NCBI GenBank assembly: GCA_963930775.1
Contig: OZ005691.1
Location: 7,499,000 to 7,562,999, forward strand
DNA: 64,000 nt
Direction: 5' to 3'
DNA from: Cliona cf. orientalis
Lineage: Eukaryota > Porifera > Demospongiae > Clionaida > Clionaidae
Of the stretch, positions 45,406-56,996 are shown in pieces (the first letter of the stretch is position 1; each line of letters starts with the position of its first letter). The notes beneath the pieces are model-generated. The model did no database searches and was not told the DNA's origin. It worked only from the letters and a program-made list of their open reading frames with translations. The position numbers were made by a program, and so were the translations under genes.

Positions 45406-46337
45406 TATTTTTCACCTACTCTTTCCCGCCAAGTGCGAACAATCATTCCATGGTCAACGACAACAACACCATATGGCTTGACTGTAAGCTGCAAGTCATT
45501 TTCGTTGAATACGTCTGACTTGTGATGGGTACTCGCAAGCTTAGAAAATAACAAATCTGGGGCAAATTTTGTGTGACCAGGAATCATAAACAGATAGAAT
45601 TCTGTGCTGCACAAGTTTCATGCATGAAGACACGAGATACTGATTTTTATTAGTTGAACCAGCATTGTCGAGAAATACGTGCAGTCGAGATGTCCATCCA
45701 GGAACTCTGCCAGAAGACTTCATGTAATGAAGGATGTATGATATTGTATGATCTGCGGTCTTATGGCCAACTCTTTCGTCGAATACGTACACAGCTGCTG
45801 AGTCGTCTCTGTGATTAAAAGTTCCAAATAAATCAAATGAAAGTTTCTGTAGATAGTAGGTAGATCCCGGCTGAGGACTACAACTCCAGTGTGGTACCAA
45901 CTTCTGCATCTGATAGTAGCTAATTAGGAGTGTATATCAGTGTTTTAATTCTTGTAGCGTCTCATCTTCAGCCATGGTTCTGGGGGACTTCTTTTCAAGC
46001 TGTATTATCTCCTGCTACGGTTTAGAACAGCACTGTTTCATATTCTTATAGTGTTGAAGGGCCTGACGAGCTGACTCTTTATGATCGTAGTCACGTACAC
46101 CTTCTTTAGGAGCGGTTATGGTTGTAAACTTCGGTGACAAATAGTGAGTTGGATTGTGTGAGTTGACATGATGACCGTTTTGTTGGGAATTATTATCAAT
46201 AAATTCCAAGAATTTTTGCTTAGTTTCCACCTTTGCATGATTATAAGTCTTGCCTGCTTAACCACATTGTTCAAATGGATATTGTACATCCACCTCATGG
46301 TGTTCTGGTACAGTGCTCCACCAACGCTTGAAGGATA

Positions 46338-46780
46338 CCGTATTTTCTCGTTATTAGGCGCATTTCGCTTATAAGCGCATATTCGTTATTAAGCGCATGC
46401 TATTTTGTTGGTCTAAGCACTCGTTATTAGGCGCATTTCGCATATAAGCGCACACTGATATGTGACCATTGACCTCGATATCTGCACGCTTGCTAGCTTG
46501 CCCAGGGCTCCAACCTTTTCAAGTTAGTAGAAATTACGATGGCTACTGTTGATTCTCAGGTTCTTCCAGCAACGAACGCCATTTCGAACTGGGCAACGTG
46601 AACGATCGTGCGATCGATCGATTGGCCACGCCCCTTAAATGATACCGCGAACGCGCATGCGTTCTTGATGTAGCTATTTTTTGTTAGGCGCATCTCGCTG
46701 TTAGGCGCACTTCGTTATTAAGCGCAGGTTTTCTTCCTGTGGAGATATAAGCGCATGCGCTTAATAGCGAGAAAATACGG
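46338..46780. mobile_element. TA-flanked foldback element, TTATTAGGCGCA words
   Basis: The ends are CCGTATTTTCTCG and its exact complement, flanked by TA (46,336-46,337 and 46,781-46,782). The words TTATTAGGCGCA, TATAAGCGCAT and GTTAAGCGCA-like variants recur about nine times. It also lies within the reading frame of the same broken transposon gene. Confidence 0.93.
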
Positions 46781-48620
46781 TATTTCTATTTCGGAAGGCA
46801 TGACTATGAATGGGCCATGCCAAGTTTCTCACTTTCAACTTCCTTCTTGTACATTTTCATTTCTGGATATTGGAATTGTTTTTACTTAACTGCTTGTTGC
46901 CTTGACAAACGTTTGCTAATATGAAGTGCTTTGTGTAAACAGCGATGGCAAAAAAGGTAGTTACCCTATGTATCATACCTTCAAATTGTTCTATGCCATC
47001 GAGAGTTTATCTACTCTTGATGCCAGTGTATACACTACTGCCTTACAAAAGGTACATGCTCGTGCTTGCATTTTATTGCAGGAGTTCCATGCTTGAATGA
47101 GCATGAATCTCATAAATATATTTTCCACTTTGACTGTTCATGCTGGGCGGTATCGCTTCAGTTGAACTGCACATCGTCGTGAGCTATGACTTTTTGTCAA
47201 ATTATCCAGAACTCGCGATCCTTTAGATAAGTTGTGCTAATTTTGTGGTACATATACCTTTTAAGCGAGTATTTGACTACAAATAAGTATTGGATACTTG
47301 CTTCACTTATCCAGTTATATAGATCAATTCACCTCAGAGTCTATTTACACTCCCAGTCCATTTTTCTAATTATGTCGACAGTTGTGTGCTCTTACCTTTA
47401 AGATCATCATTGCTTCTTGTAAGGTGTCCTTTTCCTTTAGTTATGTAGCCACCTATGTATCTGACTGTATTTTTTCCTCATAGTAGTCAGTGGTGTCTCC
47501 TCTCAATCTCTACTTCACATTGCTGCTTCAATGATAGAATACCTGTGGATGTACAATTCACATAATATACACAAAAACGTGAGATTGCAGCACTTCCCAA
47601 TGGCATTTCAAAATGTAGCGGATGAAAATATTGGTGATACACCAAAATTTATTAATGTGATTGGAGTGTTCACGCAAATAAAAAAAAAAATGATTTCAGT
47701 GCTTGGACTTGTACATGTGTATGCTCTTGTTCTGTATGTACATGTACGTCTGTCCAATTCCTAACGGGGTGAGGCCACCTGTCAGTTCCCATATGGTCAT
47801 ACGGTGGTACAACTCTCCAGTCCAGTGGTGTCACTTTCGAGGCCACTCGTCTGCTCTTGTTGGTCGGTATCACTCTCAAGTCCACCTGCCTGTTCACACT
47901 GGGCGGTATCACTCCATTTATACTGCATATTGTCGTTGGCCATGACTTTTTGTCAAATTATCCGGAATTCATGATCCTTCAGATAAATTGTGCTTATTTT
48001 GAGATACTTGTACCTTCTAAGCGAGTATTTGACTACAAATAAGAATTGGAAACTTGCCTCACTTATCAAGTTAATATGTAGATCAATCCACCTCTATTCA
48101 CAGTCTCAGTCCATTTTTCTGATTATGTCAATAGTTGTGTGCTATTACCTTTAAGATCATTAATTGCTTCTTGTAAGGTGTCCTTTTCCTTTTTTGCGTT
48201 AGTATGTACCCACCTATGTATCTGACTGTATTTTCTTCCTCATAGTAGTCAGTGGTGTCTCCTCTCAATTTCTACTTCACATTAATTGCTGCTTCAATGA
48301 TAGAATAGTGACTCTGAGGCATGCTATGTTTTGAAGCAGGTATCAGACCTCATTTGGTAAAATAGTGACCACATTTTCTCTCTATTAACTTTTAAACGAA
48401 TTTTCAAACTCTGCCAAATCCTGTGTAGGGTGCTGTGTATACTCAGAAAGTCATGTATAATCTTGTTTGTTCCCTTCAGAATTGTATGTGGAAACTGTCA
48501 TCACCGAGACTGTCACTATGAACTAGTTTTAGGATATTTGAGGAATTGATATTGGATTACATAGTAAAGTACGACTACTGTGGGTTTTGGGCCAACCATG
48601 GAAGCTAGAATGTTGTGCAG

Positions 48621-49518
48621 CAGATGCCACAGTCTACATTGTATATACTGTGCATTATCACTGTAAGTATAAAACAAATGGTAGTGTACTATAATTCCCT
48701 GTATAACACAACTTGGGATATCATAATTGAATCCGCTAGTACATGTATGTGACCAGACTGGAGTGTTTGTGGAAGCCTCTAAGCAGTGACCCTCCTTGTA
48801 CAACTATGGATAACCTGCACTACAAAGCAGCCTTAGTTATCCATAGATTCTATGTCATGATGTTCACACATTTTTTTTATTCTTAGCAGTATAAAGAAAT
48901 TATCAATGAGATCCTACTTGCAACAAATACAGTGGTTGAACTGCAGTATCTATCCTGAGCTAGTCGTGGCATAATCAACTGTTGTAGGAGGAGAAGGGTC
49001 TGGTTAAAATGCCTGTACCACAGGATAGTCCCTACAAGAATGCAAATGGGGATGATAAAGTAGACTTCCTACTAGTATGATGTAAGTAGCACCCAATTCA
49101 AGGACATACTTGTATACGTGCCAAGACAATGTGCACTAGGGAGTATGTTTGTATGGTGAAAGAGCATCATGCATTTTTGTGAAGGTAAAGGTGTGCTGCT
49201 GTATTCTTGTCTGGTGTGTGTGTAGCATTTATAAATTAGTCACCTGTATTGTTGAAAGTATTGTCCCTGTAGTAATTAAGGAAGGTAAACTCTTATGTCG
49301 CTTGGGATTTTGTATACATTGTACATTAAGCCCATCGGTCTTCTTACGCCCCGTTTACACACAATCCAGGTTGTGGTTGCTGATTGTGGTGGCATTGTTC
49401 TCTCAGTAGATGAATTTCCTAAGTATAGTTTCATCTTTTTTCTTTCTTACATTACTAATTTCCTCATGTTGAATAAGTATAGTTTCATCTTTTTGTCTGA
49501 TAAGTTCTCTTAACTCAC
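48621..49518. other. No clear gene
   Basis: Includes a short hairpin (CTATGGATAAC/GTTATCCATAG, 48,803-48,845) and an open plus-strand piece at about 48,990-49,080, which is discussed under rejected items. Confidence 0.4.
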
Positions 49519-49695
49519 CTATGCAAGTAGGTGTGGTTCCAGACCAGTGAGCATCTGCCTGGCAGGTTCGATTGGTTGACCCATTCACAAGATCATGACC
49601 TCTGCACATGTAGGAAGCAATGCTTCCAAAGGTTGTTGCAGTAGCAATCACTTGTCCGTCCACAGGGTGTTTAAGTTGCTCACAATCAACAGTAA
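49519..49695 (-). CDS. Single sushi (CCP) domain exon
   Basis: 177 nt, symmetric phase 1-1, bounded by an AG acceptor (acaacag/TTACTG) and a GTGAGT donor. It encodes one complement-control-protein module: four cysteines with CEQLKHPVDGQ, TTFGSIASYMC, LVNGSTNRTC and W-SGTTPTCI in the expected order. Sushi modules occur in secreted or cell-surface adhesion and complement-like proteins and are usually carried on phase 1-1 exons, as here. The neighbouring exons of the gene were not identified, so this is either part of a larger gene with long introns or an orphan exon. Confidence 0.8.
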
Positions 49696-50259
49696 CTGTT
49701 GTGCTGGTAGATGAGATAAGGTTTAGTGGAGCATTTGTAGCGCTTCTCCAAAAAATTTTTCTTATCTAAAGGTTGCAAAGATGGGTAAAAGGTACTCGGC
49801 AAATGTGCACTCTCTTTCCTTGATAATTTTAGTTGCATACTTGCTATTTTGGTAGTGGTCCATAGGAAAATTTACAAACTTGCCAACAAAGTTAATGCTT
49901 GATAAAAGGCATAAATTTCTCCTTTCTGCATAACATCTGATTTTATTCATGAATCAACATTGAATCCAAATTCATCTACAGTTGACACATTATTTTTAAG
50001 AGTATCTCTTTCAAATATTTGCATGTGTGCAAGAAGTATGTGTGTGTACATAGCATGTAAAAAAAAACTGTCAAATTTATCACGTGCATTGACATATCTG
50101 AGATGTGACCTACCTTGAAAATTAATCATTTGAAAAGTTATCCTCTCTTATTTCGTTTCACTGTAGATAGTCACATGACTTGTTCACTGTTGTATCAATA
50201 CAGCACACTGACAATCACTCCTCATAGTATGGGAAATCTTAGCCACCATTGAAGACTCC

Positions 50260-51020
50260 AATGAAACAAACTTTGCAACTGTTTGTAGTGGTGCTGTGCA
50301 GCTTCTGTGTGGATGAACCCTGGGCCCACCAAAATGAGATGCAGATAGGTCTTACATTGCCCCTGCCTCATAGCAAGTGGTGAAGGATTACACAATACTA
50401 TTATCAATGAGCAACTGTATAAACACAATTGTGTGCAATGCTTCCGTTAACTGCAGCTCCCTCTATCTGGAAATGCCCTACACTACTCAGTCTCTACATA
50501 ATACTATACGAGTTAATGGGAAAATCATGTCAGATGGCATGCGCTGATGAGTTACCCTAAAGAGGAATGAAAAAGAACAGAAATAAGTATAAAAAACAAT
50601 GTAATTGAAGGATGAAGCAGGGATGGCCAGGGTCAAAAAGTGCACAAACAAGATTTATAGGAATAATCACATCCACCATATATCCCCATGCTTGCTTCTC
50701 TTGATTATCATGCACCTGCATGTTGATGGTCCATTGGTGCTATCCTTAATTCGAATCTTCTATGTACATGTATATGTGAGAAATTCGTCATTCTTATCTA
50801 CTGTCTACTCATAGCGGATGGGGGGATGATTAGCTTCAATCATTGCACTACTGCCTGGTTAATTGATTTCTACACCTACTCAAAAAGCAAGATAATCGAG
50901 AGAAGCAAGCGTAGGGATGTATAGTGGATGTGATTATCGCTATAAATCCTGTTTGTGTACTTTTTGACCCTGCCAATCCCTAAGCTACTTCATCCTTCAA
51001 TTACATTGTTTTTTTATAAT
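50260..51020. mobile_element. Foldback element family, copy 2 (inverted relative to copy 1)
   Basis: Arms at 50,595-50,710 and 50,880-51,005 share TTGAAGGATGAAGCAGGGAT-type and GTAGGGATGTATAGTGGATG-type sequence. The flanking part to 50,260 matches 38,310-38,590 inverted. Confidence 0.75.
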
Positions 51021-52805
51021 ATTATGGGTGTAGCAATTATTTTGGTGGCTAGATTACGATATCGTTAATGCTTGGCATTTACTACTTTAATCCAGACACT
51101 GATGGCCAGATACTGCATGCCTTGTGTTGACCACATGTCACCTTACATTCACCCAGCCAGTGAGAGCTGCTAACTAAATTAATGACGTTCGTCATATTCA
51201 AGCGCATGCGGATATGTACACAATGCTACCACTTTGCCATAATGTCAAGGGGCATACACATGTGCGATCCCCATGCAGCTGTCTTTGTACCATGCTTGGT
51301 AGGCGCTGACCTACCTAGGCTTTGCATGTTTTGAAGAACAGCCCGGATAGGGATGACACCAAGTATACCAATCGAGTACACATAACGTTACAATAATTGT
51401 GATAAAAAATATAATGTATAATATAATGTATGTAGGGTTAGTGAACTGGGAGGGTTAGACAGCTGCTAGTCCCTAAGAAAATGGCCGAATTGCACGAGTT
51501 GCAGCCAGTACCACGCATGCGCATGATACTCAAGGCCACGCCCCTTCGATTGCATTCTACGTATACAATGCCAACATTAACCCCCATTTACCAAGTAAAT
51601 AACATAAAAATTAGATCCAGACTGAGTGGGACAACCTTGAGTATGTTAGGGCAACGCTTTATGGCTACGTATGTTATTGAAAACATAAACAATGAGGAAT
51701 TAGTTTGTCTTGCCCCTTCAGTGTTGAGATGACGACGAGTACAGGTCACACCAATACATCTCAGAATTTTCATCTCTCGTTTAACACCCAGCATGCATGC
51801 ATAGCCAACATTCACCCTAACACATTTCACTCAATATTTTCATTGGGTATTGGCAGCAATAGAGGCAAGTGAGACAGAAAAAATACAATGTCCAAACACT
51901 AACCAACGCACACACAAAGTACACTCAAACTTAAGATCAATAGAACAGTACATTGTAGTACCAGTGAATAAAATTAATAAAATTTAATAAATAAATGAAT
52001 TTTCACAGTTTATGAATATAGGTAGGGGTGGGCCATACATAAGCTTTGACTTGTAGAAGCAATACTGTGCAAGTGATTGCCTGTTGTTTCAGGGCAGGTG
52101 GCCAGCCTAACCCAAGGTAAAAAACCTCACCACACAAAACCCTTTTTTAGGGACAAAATTGTGGTGAGGAAAAACCCTGACTGTGCTCAAAATAACACCC
52201 CGAGTTTGTGATTAATTTCAGTTCCAGTGTATGGGCTTCTGCTTGTTATACTCCAGTTGTCAGTCTAGCTCCAGCCAGTCCAGGTTCTCATTGCGCATGC
52301 ACCCCTCACATACCAGCCAGATATCATTGGTTCACGGTGCCCATCAGACTGAGATACCTTTTGCTCACAAATAATCGGGAATATTACATTTGCACAAAAC
52401 AGGAATTGACATACCTGGCAGCATCCATCCATATTATGGTAGTTAAGATTAACTGTACTTGCCAGTTGTTGTCGAGAGTGCCCACTGTCAGCGCCAATCG
52501 CTTTAAATCCTGCACAGCCTACAGCATTCTATCCAATCAGAACCATCCGCATGCAAGGCATGCGCAATGTGACAACAATTAACATTCCACAATCAACAGT
52601 CTGCAACCAATGCATATTAGCTCATGCAACCTATGAGAGAGTATTTTCCGTCTAATATTGTTCAAACGACATAAAATATATCTCTCATTTAACACCCCGC
52701 ATGCATGCATAGCCAACATTCACCCTAACTCAATATTTTCATTGGGTATTGGCAGCAATAGAGGAATTCAAAGAAGTGGCAGGTATTAATAATTATTCAT
52801 GTGTA
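51021..52805. repeat. Non-coding stretch with ~90-bp direct repeats
   Basis: 51,773-51,865 and 52,681-52,764 are direct repeats sharing AGCCAACATTCACCCTAAC and TTTTCATTGGGTATTGGCAG. The second ends 42 bp from the stop of the recombinase gene. No gene was recognised between them. Confidence 0.65.
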
Positions 52806-53864
52806 TTATGCAGCTGTTTCTGACAACCCTAGGTTACGTGATACCTTGAGTCTCTCATCCAAAGAGTCTTTCACGTATCCATCTTTTGCATTCTCACTCT
52901 TCCATCTTCCATGGCGTTTAAAAAATCGATCGGGTACGCCAGAATTGGCGGCTGCTGATGCACCTCCAGCTCTTAGGCTATGCAGCCCAAATTGCTTCCT
53001 ATCCAAGCCAATAGCCGTCAACATATCTAGTACCACCTCTCTAGCTCTAGTGTAGCTAAGACCCCCAGAATTCCTTAGCTTGGAGTAGTTTTTGGTGTTA
53101 CATAAACCTCTGAATAGGAATTTAGTATCCTCACCAGTAATGGCTCCTAGCATGAAATAGCACTCGAGCATAGCAACGGGGCAAAGCTTGTTCTTGGTTC
53201 GTGCTATCACAACCCAGGCACCTTCTCTCAGTTGATCGGTCTTGCTTGATTCGACAAAGATTTCCATATGTTCCTCATAGAAACTCACGTCTGCTTCCTT
53301 CAGCTTCGCTAATTCATCAAAACGAAAAAAGCCTGTATAGCCAACCAAACACATCGACACCGTGCGAATATCAGAAAGCGATGCTTGCTCCGTTCCAAAT
53401 TTATCAACCAGCGCAGACAAAATTTCCGGAGTAATAGGCTCCTTTTTTACTGTTTTATGCGCCAATTTTCGCTTAGCGCCTGATAAAATCTGCTGAACAA
53501 GGGGATGGGACGTGGTGTCTTCTACTGTGGCCATATTGTTCACCCATGACAATGCACATACAGCCTCCATTAAAGGGGCACTAGTTTTGCTGTGTTGTGT
53601 CAAAAAAGCCAAATACAAGGCTATATGAATAGGCTTGTGAGGGAGGCTGCTTCCTATTTCCCGCTTTGTAGCTGCCCATTTCTTCCAGCAGCAGAAAGCA
53701 CCCGAGTATTTCTTGACAGTAGCAGGAGCTCTACTTTGCAGGGCCAAATTAGGGAGGACTTTTGCCAGGTCTCTAAGCTCCGGGTCCTCAATTTCCTGCA
53801 CCTGCTTCCATGACCCTTGGCTAAAAACATCTAAAAAGGTAGATATGAGTTTGACTACTCTCAA
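52806..53864 (-). CDS. Tyrosine recombinase (phage-integrase fold), probably transposon-derived
   Basis: 352 residues, uninterrupted. N-terminal residues ~40-130 resemble the SAM-like core-binding domain (ATVKKYSGAFCCWKKWA). The catalytic domain shows R181 in GYTGFFRFDEL, K208 in SSKTDQ, H295-x-x-R298 in LHSLRAGG, H318 and W321 in RHGRWKSE, and the presumed nucleophile Y330 in DGYVKDS. Every residue of the R-K-HxxR-H/W-Y set is therefore present. Such proteins cut and rejoin DNA through a 3'-phosphotyrosine; in invertebrates they come from Cryptons, DIRS/Ngaro elements or stand-alone captured copies. No reverse transcriptase was seen nearby, which argues against an intact DIRS element. The true start is uncertain, since an AG acceptor-like site (ttttag/ATG) lies near the N-terminus. 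Confidence 0.88.
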   Translation of the reverse strand: MRVVKLISTFLDVFSQGSWKQVQEIEDPELRDLAKVLPNLALQSRAPATVKKYSGAFCCWKKWAATKREIGSSLPHKPIHIALYLAFLTQHSKTSAPLMEAVCALSWVNNMATVEDTTSHPLVQQILSGAKRKLAHKTVKKEPITPEILSALVDKFGTEQASLSDIRTVSMCLVGYTGFFRFDELAKLKEADVSFYEEHMEIFVESSKTDQLREGAWVVIARTKNKLCPVAMLECYFMLGAITGEDTKFLFRGLCNTKNYSKLRNSGGLSYTRAREVVLDMLTAIGLDRKQFGLHSLRAGGASAAANSGVPDRFFKRHGRWKSENAKDGYVKDSLDERLKVSRNLGLSETAA

Positions 53865-55292
53865 GTAGCTACCACAGCATGCATACTCATCATTATAGTT
53901 GCATATGATACACTATCATGTATAACCAGCATGTGCACGCTGCAACACACTACTGCCACGTAGTATGCTTATGGGCTGCCGCGCAGCCCATTCAGCACTA
54001 ACTCCACTGCACACTGCAGCTACGAACATGACCATCACACAATCCCCACCACAGTTGAGCAAACATACTCATTATTAATGAAACGATACATCTCAATGGC
54101 TATACACAGCGCCTGGGGATTAGCACAACATATTAAAACTTGACAGCTAAAGTGCTTTGGAATGCAATGTGGGATGGAGGACTAAAAGTCAAACCCTTAC
54201 AGCTGGAGAGAGATTGACATTTCTCCAGTTGATAGCAGGGCTAATGAACGTAATTGGTAAAATGCGCCTCTCCTGGTTGAACAGTGGGCAAAAAAGGCAA
54301 TGCGGTATTGATGATGGTCAATAATCACTCCGATTATTGTCCTACCTTTCAGTTCAGGATTAGTCGAAATTTTCCCTAAGTAAACAGATTTTGTGGCGAA
54401 ATGAGTCTATCTCAAACTATTAGTGTCAATACCTAGCATAGGGGTAGGCGGGAGGTATGCCGCCCATGCCGCCGGATCTGGAAACCAACCCAAGTATGGG
54501 TAGTTTGGACTTTGGGGATGGAGTGTGCTCACCCTATGAGTGTTTTGTTATTAAGATGAGGGTTGGTAACCAACCAATTCAGGCCTTTCCTTGCCAAGGC
54601 TTGTCTCCTATATTGTCTATCATAAGTCACCCACCACTTCCCCTCATAGTTACGCTTGGCATGAATGATCATCGATCTAAAATTTGAACTTGGGTTATGT
54701 CTATGATAGAGCATATCATAGATATATCAAATTTGGCTTGCATAAAAGAATTTCATATGGTGGGTTTTTCCATACGTCGTCACAAATAGCTGATTCCATC
54801 CCTTTCAGTTGAGTCTCTCTCTCTCTTTCTCTCTCTGTCTCTCTTTTGCCGCATATTCATGCTCGTTAGATCTGCTTGTGTGTATGTATGTAGGAATAAT
54901 TATAGCATGAGACTAGGACGTGTAGATCTTGCTTTTACATTCTGAACCCAACTCTAACCCGAACCCAATGTTTAGAAAATATTTTTGTATGGTATGATCT
55001 GTAATACTTCTGTTTACTTTCGGTATTAAATCCACTGAGGAATGTGAAGCCCAAACATACTTTAATAGCTCATTAGTCTGCTGTTACTATTCCACTGAAA
55101 TCTGCATCTTTAGCTTAATATTCAATTAGCTGCTTGCATTTCTAAACTGATACGTTAGTGTACAAATTTTGGAAGCTTATCTAGTGATAGATTATCATGT
55201 TTTTTCCCAACGAAGTGCAAATTTCTGAAGCCCTGGTTTCTTATTTATATATGTAGCTGTGCTGGGCTGATGTATTTTTACATTTTTTAAAC
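53865..55292. other. Intergenic, no gene seen
   Basis: Contains a CT-rich microsatellite at about 54,812-54,847. 54,965-55,292 is paralogous to 63,340-63,674, the upstream flank of the second receptor-like copy. Confidence 0.5.
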
Positions 55293-56996
55293 ATGTCAGC
55301 AGTGAGGAATACTTTGGCCATACTATGGTTAATGGTATTGTTGAGCCAATTGAGTCAAAGTGCAAATGGCTTGGTTTATGCTGATAAACACCAAGAGGAG
55401 TATCTTTTGTGTAGCACCAGCAAGGCTTGTCCGACATGGTTTATTTGTAATTCGGAGAACAACTGTCAGTGTGGAGATACACATGACAATGCAGTTATAT
55501 GCGACAATATACTGAAAGAATCAGCTGTATTGGATTGCAACTGTGTGACCTATGACAAACAGAGTCAGTCAACTTATGCCGGACTATGTTTCTACAATTG
55601 TCAGAACAGCAACCCAGAAAAAATAATGGACTATGTTTATACAAGATTACCACAAAAACCAGAAGAACTTCTTAACAAGTCTGTCTGTACTCACTTTCAC
55701 AGAACTGGCCTATTGTGTGGTGACTGCGAAGAGGAGCACAGTCCCTTTGTACTCTCATACAGCCTCAGCTGTGTAAGATGTCCAGATGGTCACAAAAACT
55801 GGTGGAAAGTCATCATAGCTGGATTTGTACCTCTTACATTCTTTTATGTCTTCATTGTTATGTTTAATATCAATGTGACATCTTCTCGTCTTCATGGCGT
55901 TGTTTGGTTTAGTCAAGCCCTCTCCTCACCTGCATTTGTTCGAATAATTATGTCTGCTTTGAGCCATGGTGATAGTCCACATCTATTAATCGCAACAAAG
56001 ACATTTTTGGTATTTTACAGTTTCTGGAACCTTGATATACTTCGTTCTGTCATTCCTGACATATGTCTCAATGTAACAACCCTTCAGGCTTTGGCCCTGG
56101 ACTATCTTCTTGCTGTTTATCCGTTTATGCTTATTCTGCTTTCATATATTCTTATTGAGCTTCACGATCGACGGTATACTGTAGTAGTAGCCATGTGGAA
56201 GCCTTTTAAAAAGGTCTTATCGATTTTTCGTAAGTCATGGAATATTCGTACATCAGTTATTGATTCTTTTGCTACTTTCTTTTTGCTTTCTTATGTCAAA
56301 GTATTGAGTGTTACAACAGATGTTTTGATTCCTACTAAGGTCTACAAACTTGGAGCAACCAAGTCACAACCATTGAGACTTTTCTACTCACCCACTGTCC
56401 AATACTTCGGATACCATCACCTTCCATATGCCATCATAGCAATTACTATTCTCACACTGTTTGTGGTTATTCCTACAATGATCTTCATTCTTTATCCTTT
56501 CCGATTCTTTCAGCGATTCCTCTCCTTTTTCCCTATTAACTGGCACTTTCTTCATGCTTTTGTCGATTCATTTCAAGGTTGCTATAAGGATGGTACTGAA
56601 CCTGGAACATTTGACTGCCGGTGGTTTTCATCGCTAGTCCTACTGATTCGACTAATCTTTTTCGTGTTATACAGTGTGACGTTGTCGATGATATTCTTTG
56701 TATTTGGTCTCATTGTTGTTCTTATCTTTTCGATAGCTGCGATAAACATTCAACCATTCAAAAAGGTTTCTTCCAATTATTCTATAACAGATGTGACATT
56801 CTACATTTTGCTTAGTTTCACATACATTGCAATTATTGCCAGAGATATTGCAACAACAGAGAAGTTTGTGTATAACTTGATCACTTTAATTTTTCTGTTT
56901 TTAACAGTCTTTGTTCCAATCGTTTACATAGCATTTCTTATAGGTATCTGGATTGTCTCCAGATTGAGGCAAATTAAGTCATTGATTGCAAACTGA
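55293..56996 (+). CDS. Cysteine-rich, multi-pass membrane protein, copy 1
   Basis: 567 residues in one exon. A signal peptide (about 1-26) is followed by a ~145-residue extracellular region with about 17 cysteines. That region ends in a compact module, GLLCGDCEEEHSPFVLSYSL, then CVRCP (C142, C145, C160, C163). From about 172 there are roughly eight strongly hydrophobic segments with basic loops, ending in a short cytoplasmic tail (SRLRQIKSLIAN). The layout suggests a cell-surface receptor or channel-like protein. The family is not recognised by name; the C-x2-C...C-x2-C module before the first span is its clearest mark. A second copy starts 8.4 kb downstream and its 5' flank is also duplicated, so it is part of a tandem family. 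An apparent second start is not needed, as the leader begins at the first ATG. Confidence 0.85.
   Translation: MSAVRNTLAILWLMVLLSQLSQSANGLVYADKHQEEYLLCSTSKACPTWFICNSENNCQCGDTHDNAVICDNILKESAVLDCNCVTYDKQSQSTYAGLCFYNCQNSNPEKIMDYVYTRLPQKPEELLNKSVCTHFHRTGLLCGDCEEEHSPFVLSYSLSCVRCPDGHKNWWKVIIAGFVPLTFFYVFIVMFNINVTSSRLHGVVWFSQALSSPAFVRIIMSALSHGDSPHLLIATKTFLVFYSFWNLDILRSVIPDICLNVTTLQALALDYLLAVYPFMLILLSYILIELHDRRYTVVVAMWKPFKKVLSIFRKSWNIRTSVIDSFATFFLLSYVKVLSVTTDVLIPTKVYKLGATKSQPLRLFYSPTVQYFGYHHLPYAIIAITILTLFVVIPTMIFILYPFRFFQRFLSFFPINWHFLHAFVDSFQGCYKDGTEPGTFDCRWFSSLVLLIRLIFFVLYSVTLSMIFFVFGLIVVLIFSIAAINIQPFKKVSSNYSITDVTFYILLSFTYIAIIARDIATTEKFVYNLITLIFLFLTVFVPIVYIAFLIGIWIVSRLRQIKSLIAN

Larger units (their letters stand above)
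44682..46900 (-). pseudogene. Broken transposon gene (DUF7869-type), copy 2, with two insertions
   Basis: Minus-strand fragments in order include: FKRWWSTVPEHHEVDVQYPF; KFLEFIDNNSQQNGHH; KLSFDLFGTFNHRDDS; RLHVFLDNAGSTNKNQYLV; FYLFMIPGHTKFAPDLLF; LPGIRALHDFLCASKSP; and, at the C-terminus, EDLKQMYEKLIPVDRWFSF. The DNxG..NKN and PGHTKFAPD blocks match copy 1's [11 protein letters not shown] and GHSKFSPD, but the proteins are well diverged. The frame is broken by stops and shifts (for example near 46,015 and 45,600) and by two TA-inserted elements (44,973-45,405 and 46,338-46,780). Across each insertion the flanking codons rejoin in frame. The upstream limit is uncertain. Confidence 0.7.
44170..48620. 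repeat. Duplicated repeat block, copy A/B (enlarged by insertions)
   Basis: Matches 57,960-59,970 in the same order: 44,170-44,500 with 57,960-58,310; 46,970-47,140 with 58,680-58,860; 47,130-47,530 and 47,890-48,310 (two copies here) with 58,855-59,180 plus 59,608-59,700; 48,300-48,610 with 59,690-59,970. The extra 44.5-46.9 kb is the transposon gene listed below. Exon-like minus-strand pieces occur in it. Confidence 0.85.

Noticed and set aside
48990..49080. Plus-strand exon-like piece (KGLVKMPVPQDSPYKNANG) ending in a stop
   Set aside because: It has an AG before it and a protein-like composition, but no upstream exons or family could be found, so it was not called a gene.
52208..52582. 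124-codon plus-strand frame
   Set aside because: No domain, no conservation between the neighbouring repeats, and a composition typical of non-coding sequence here.
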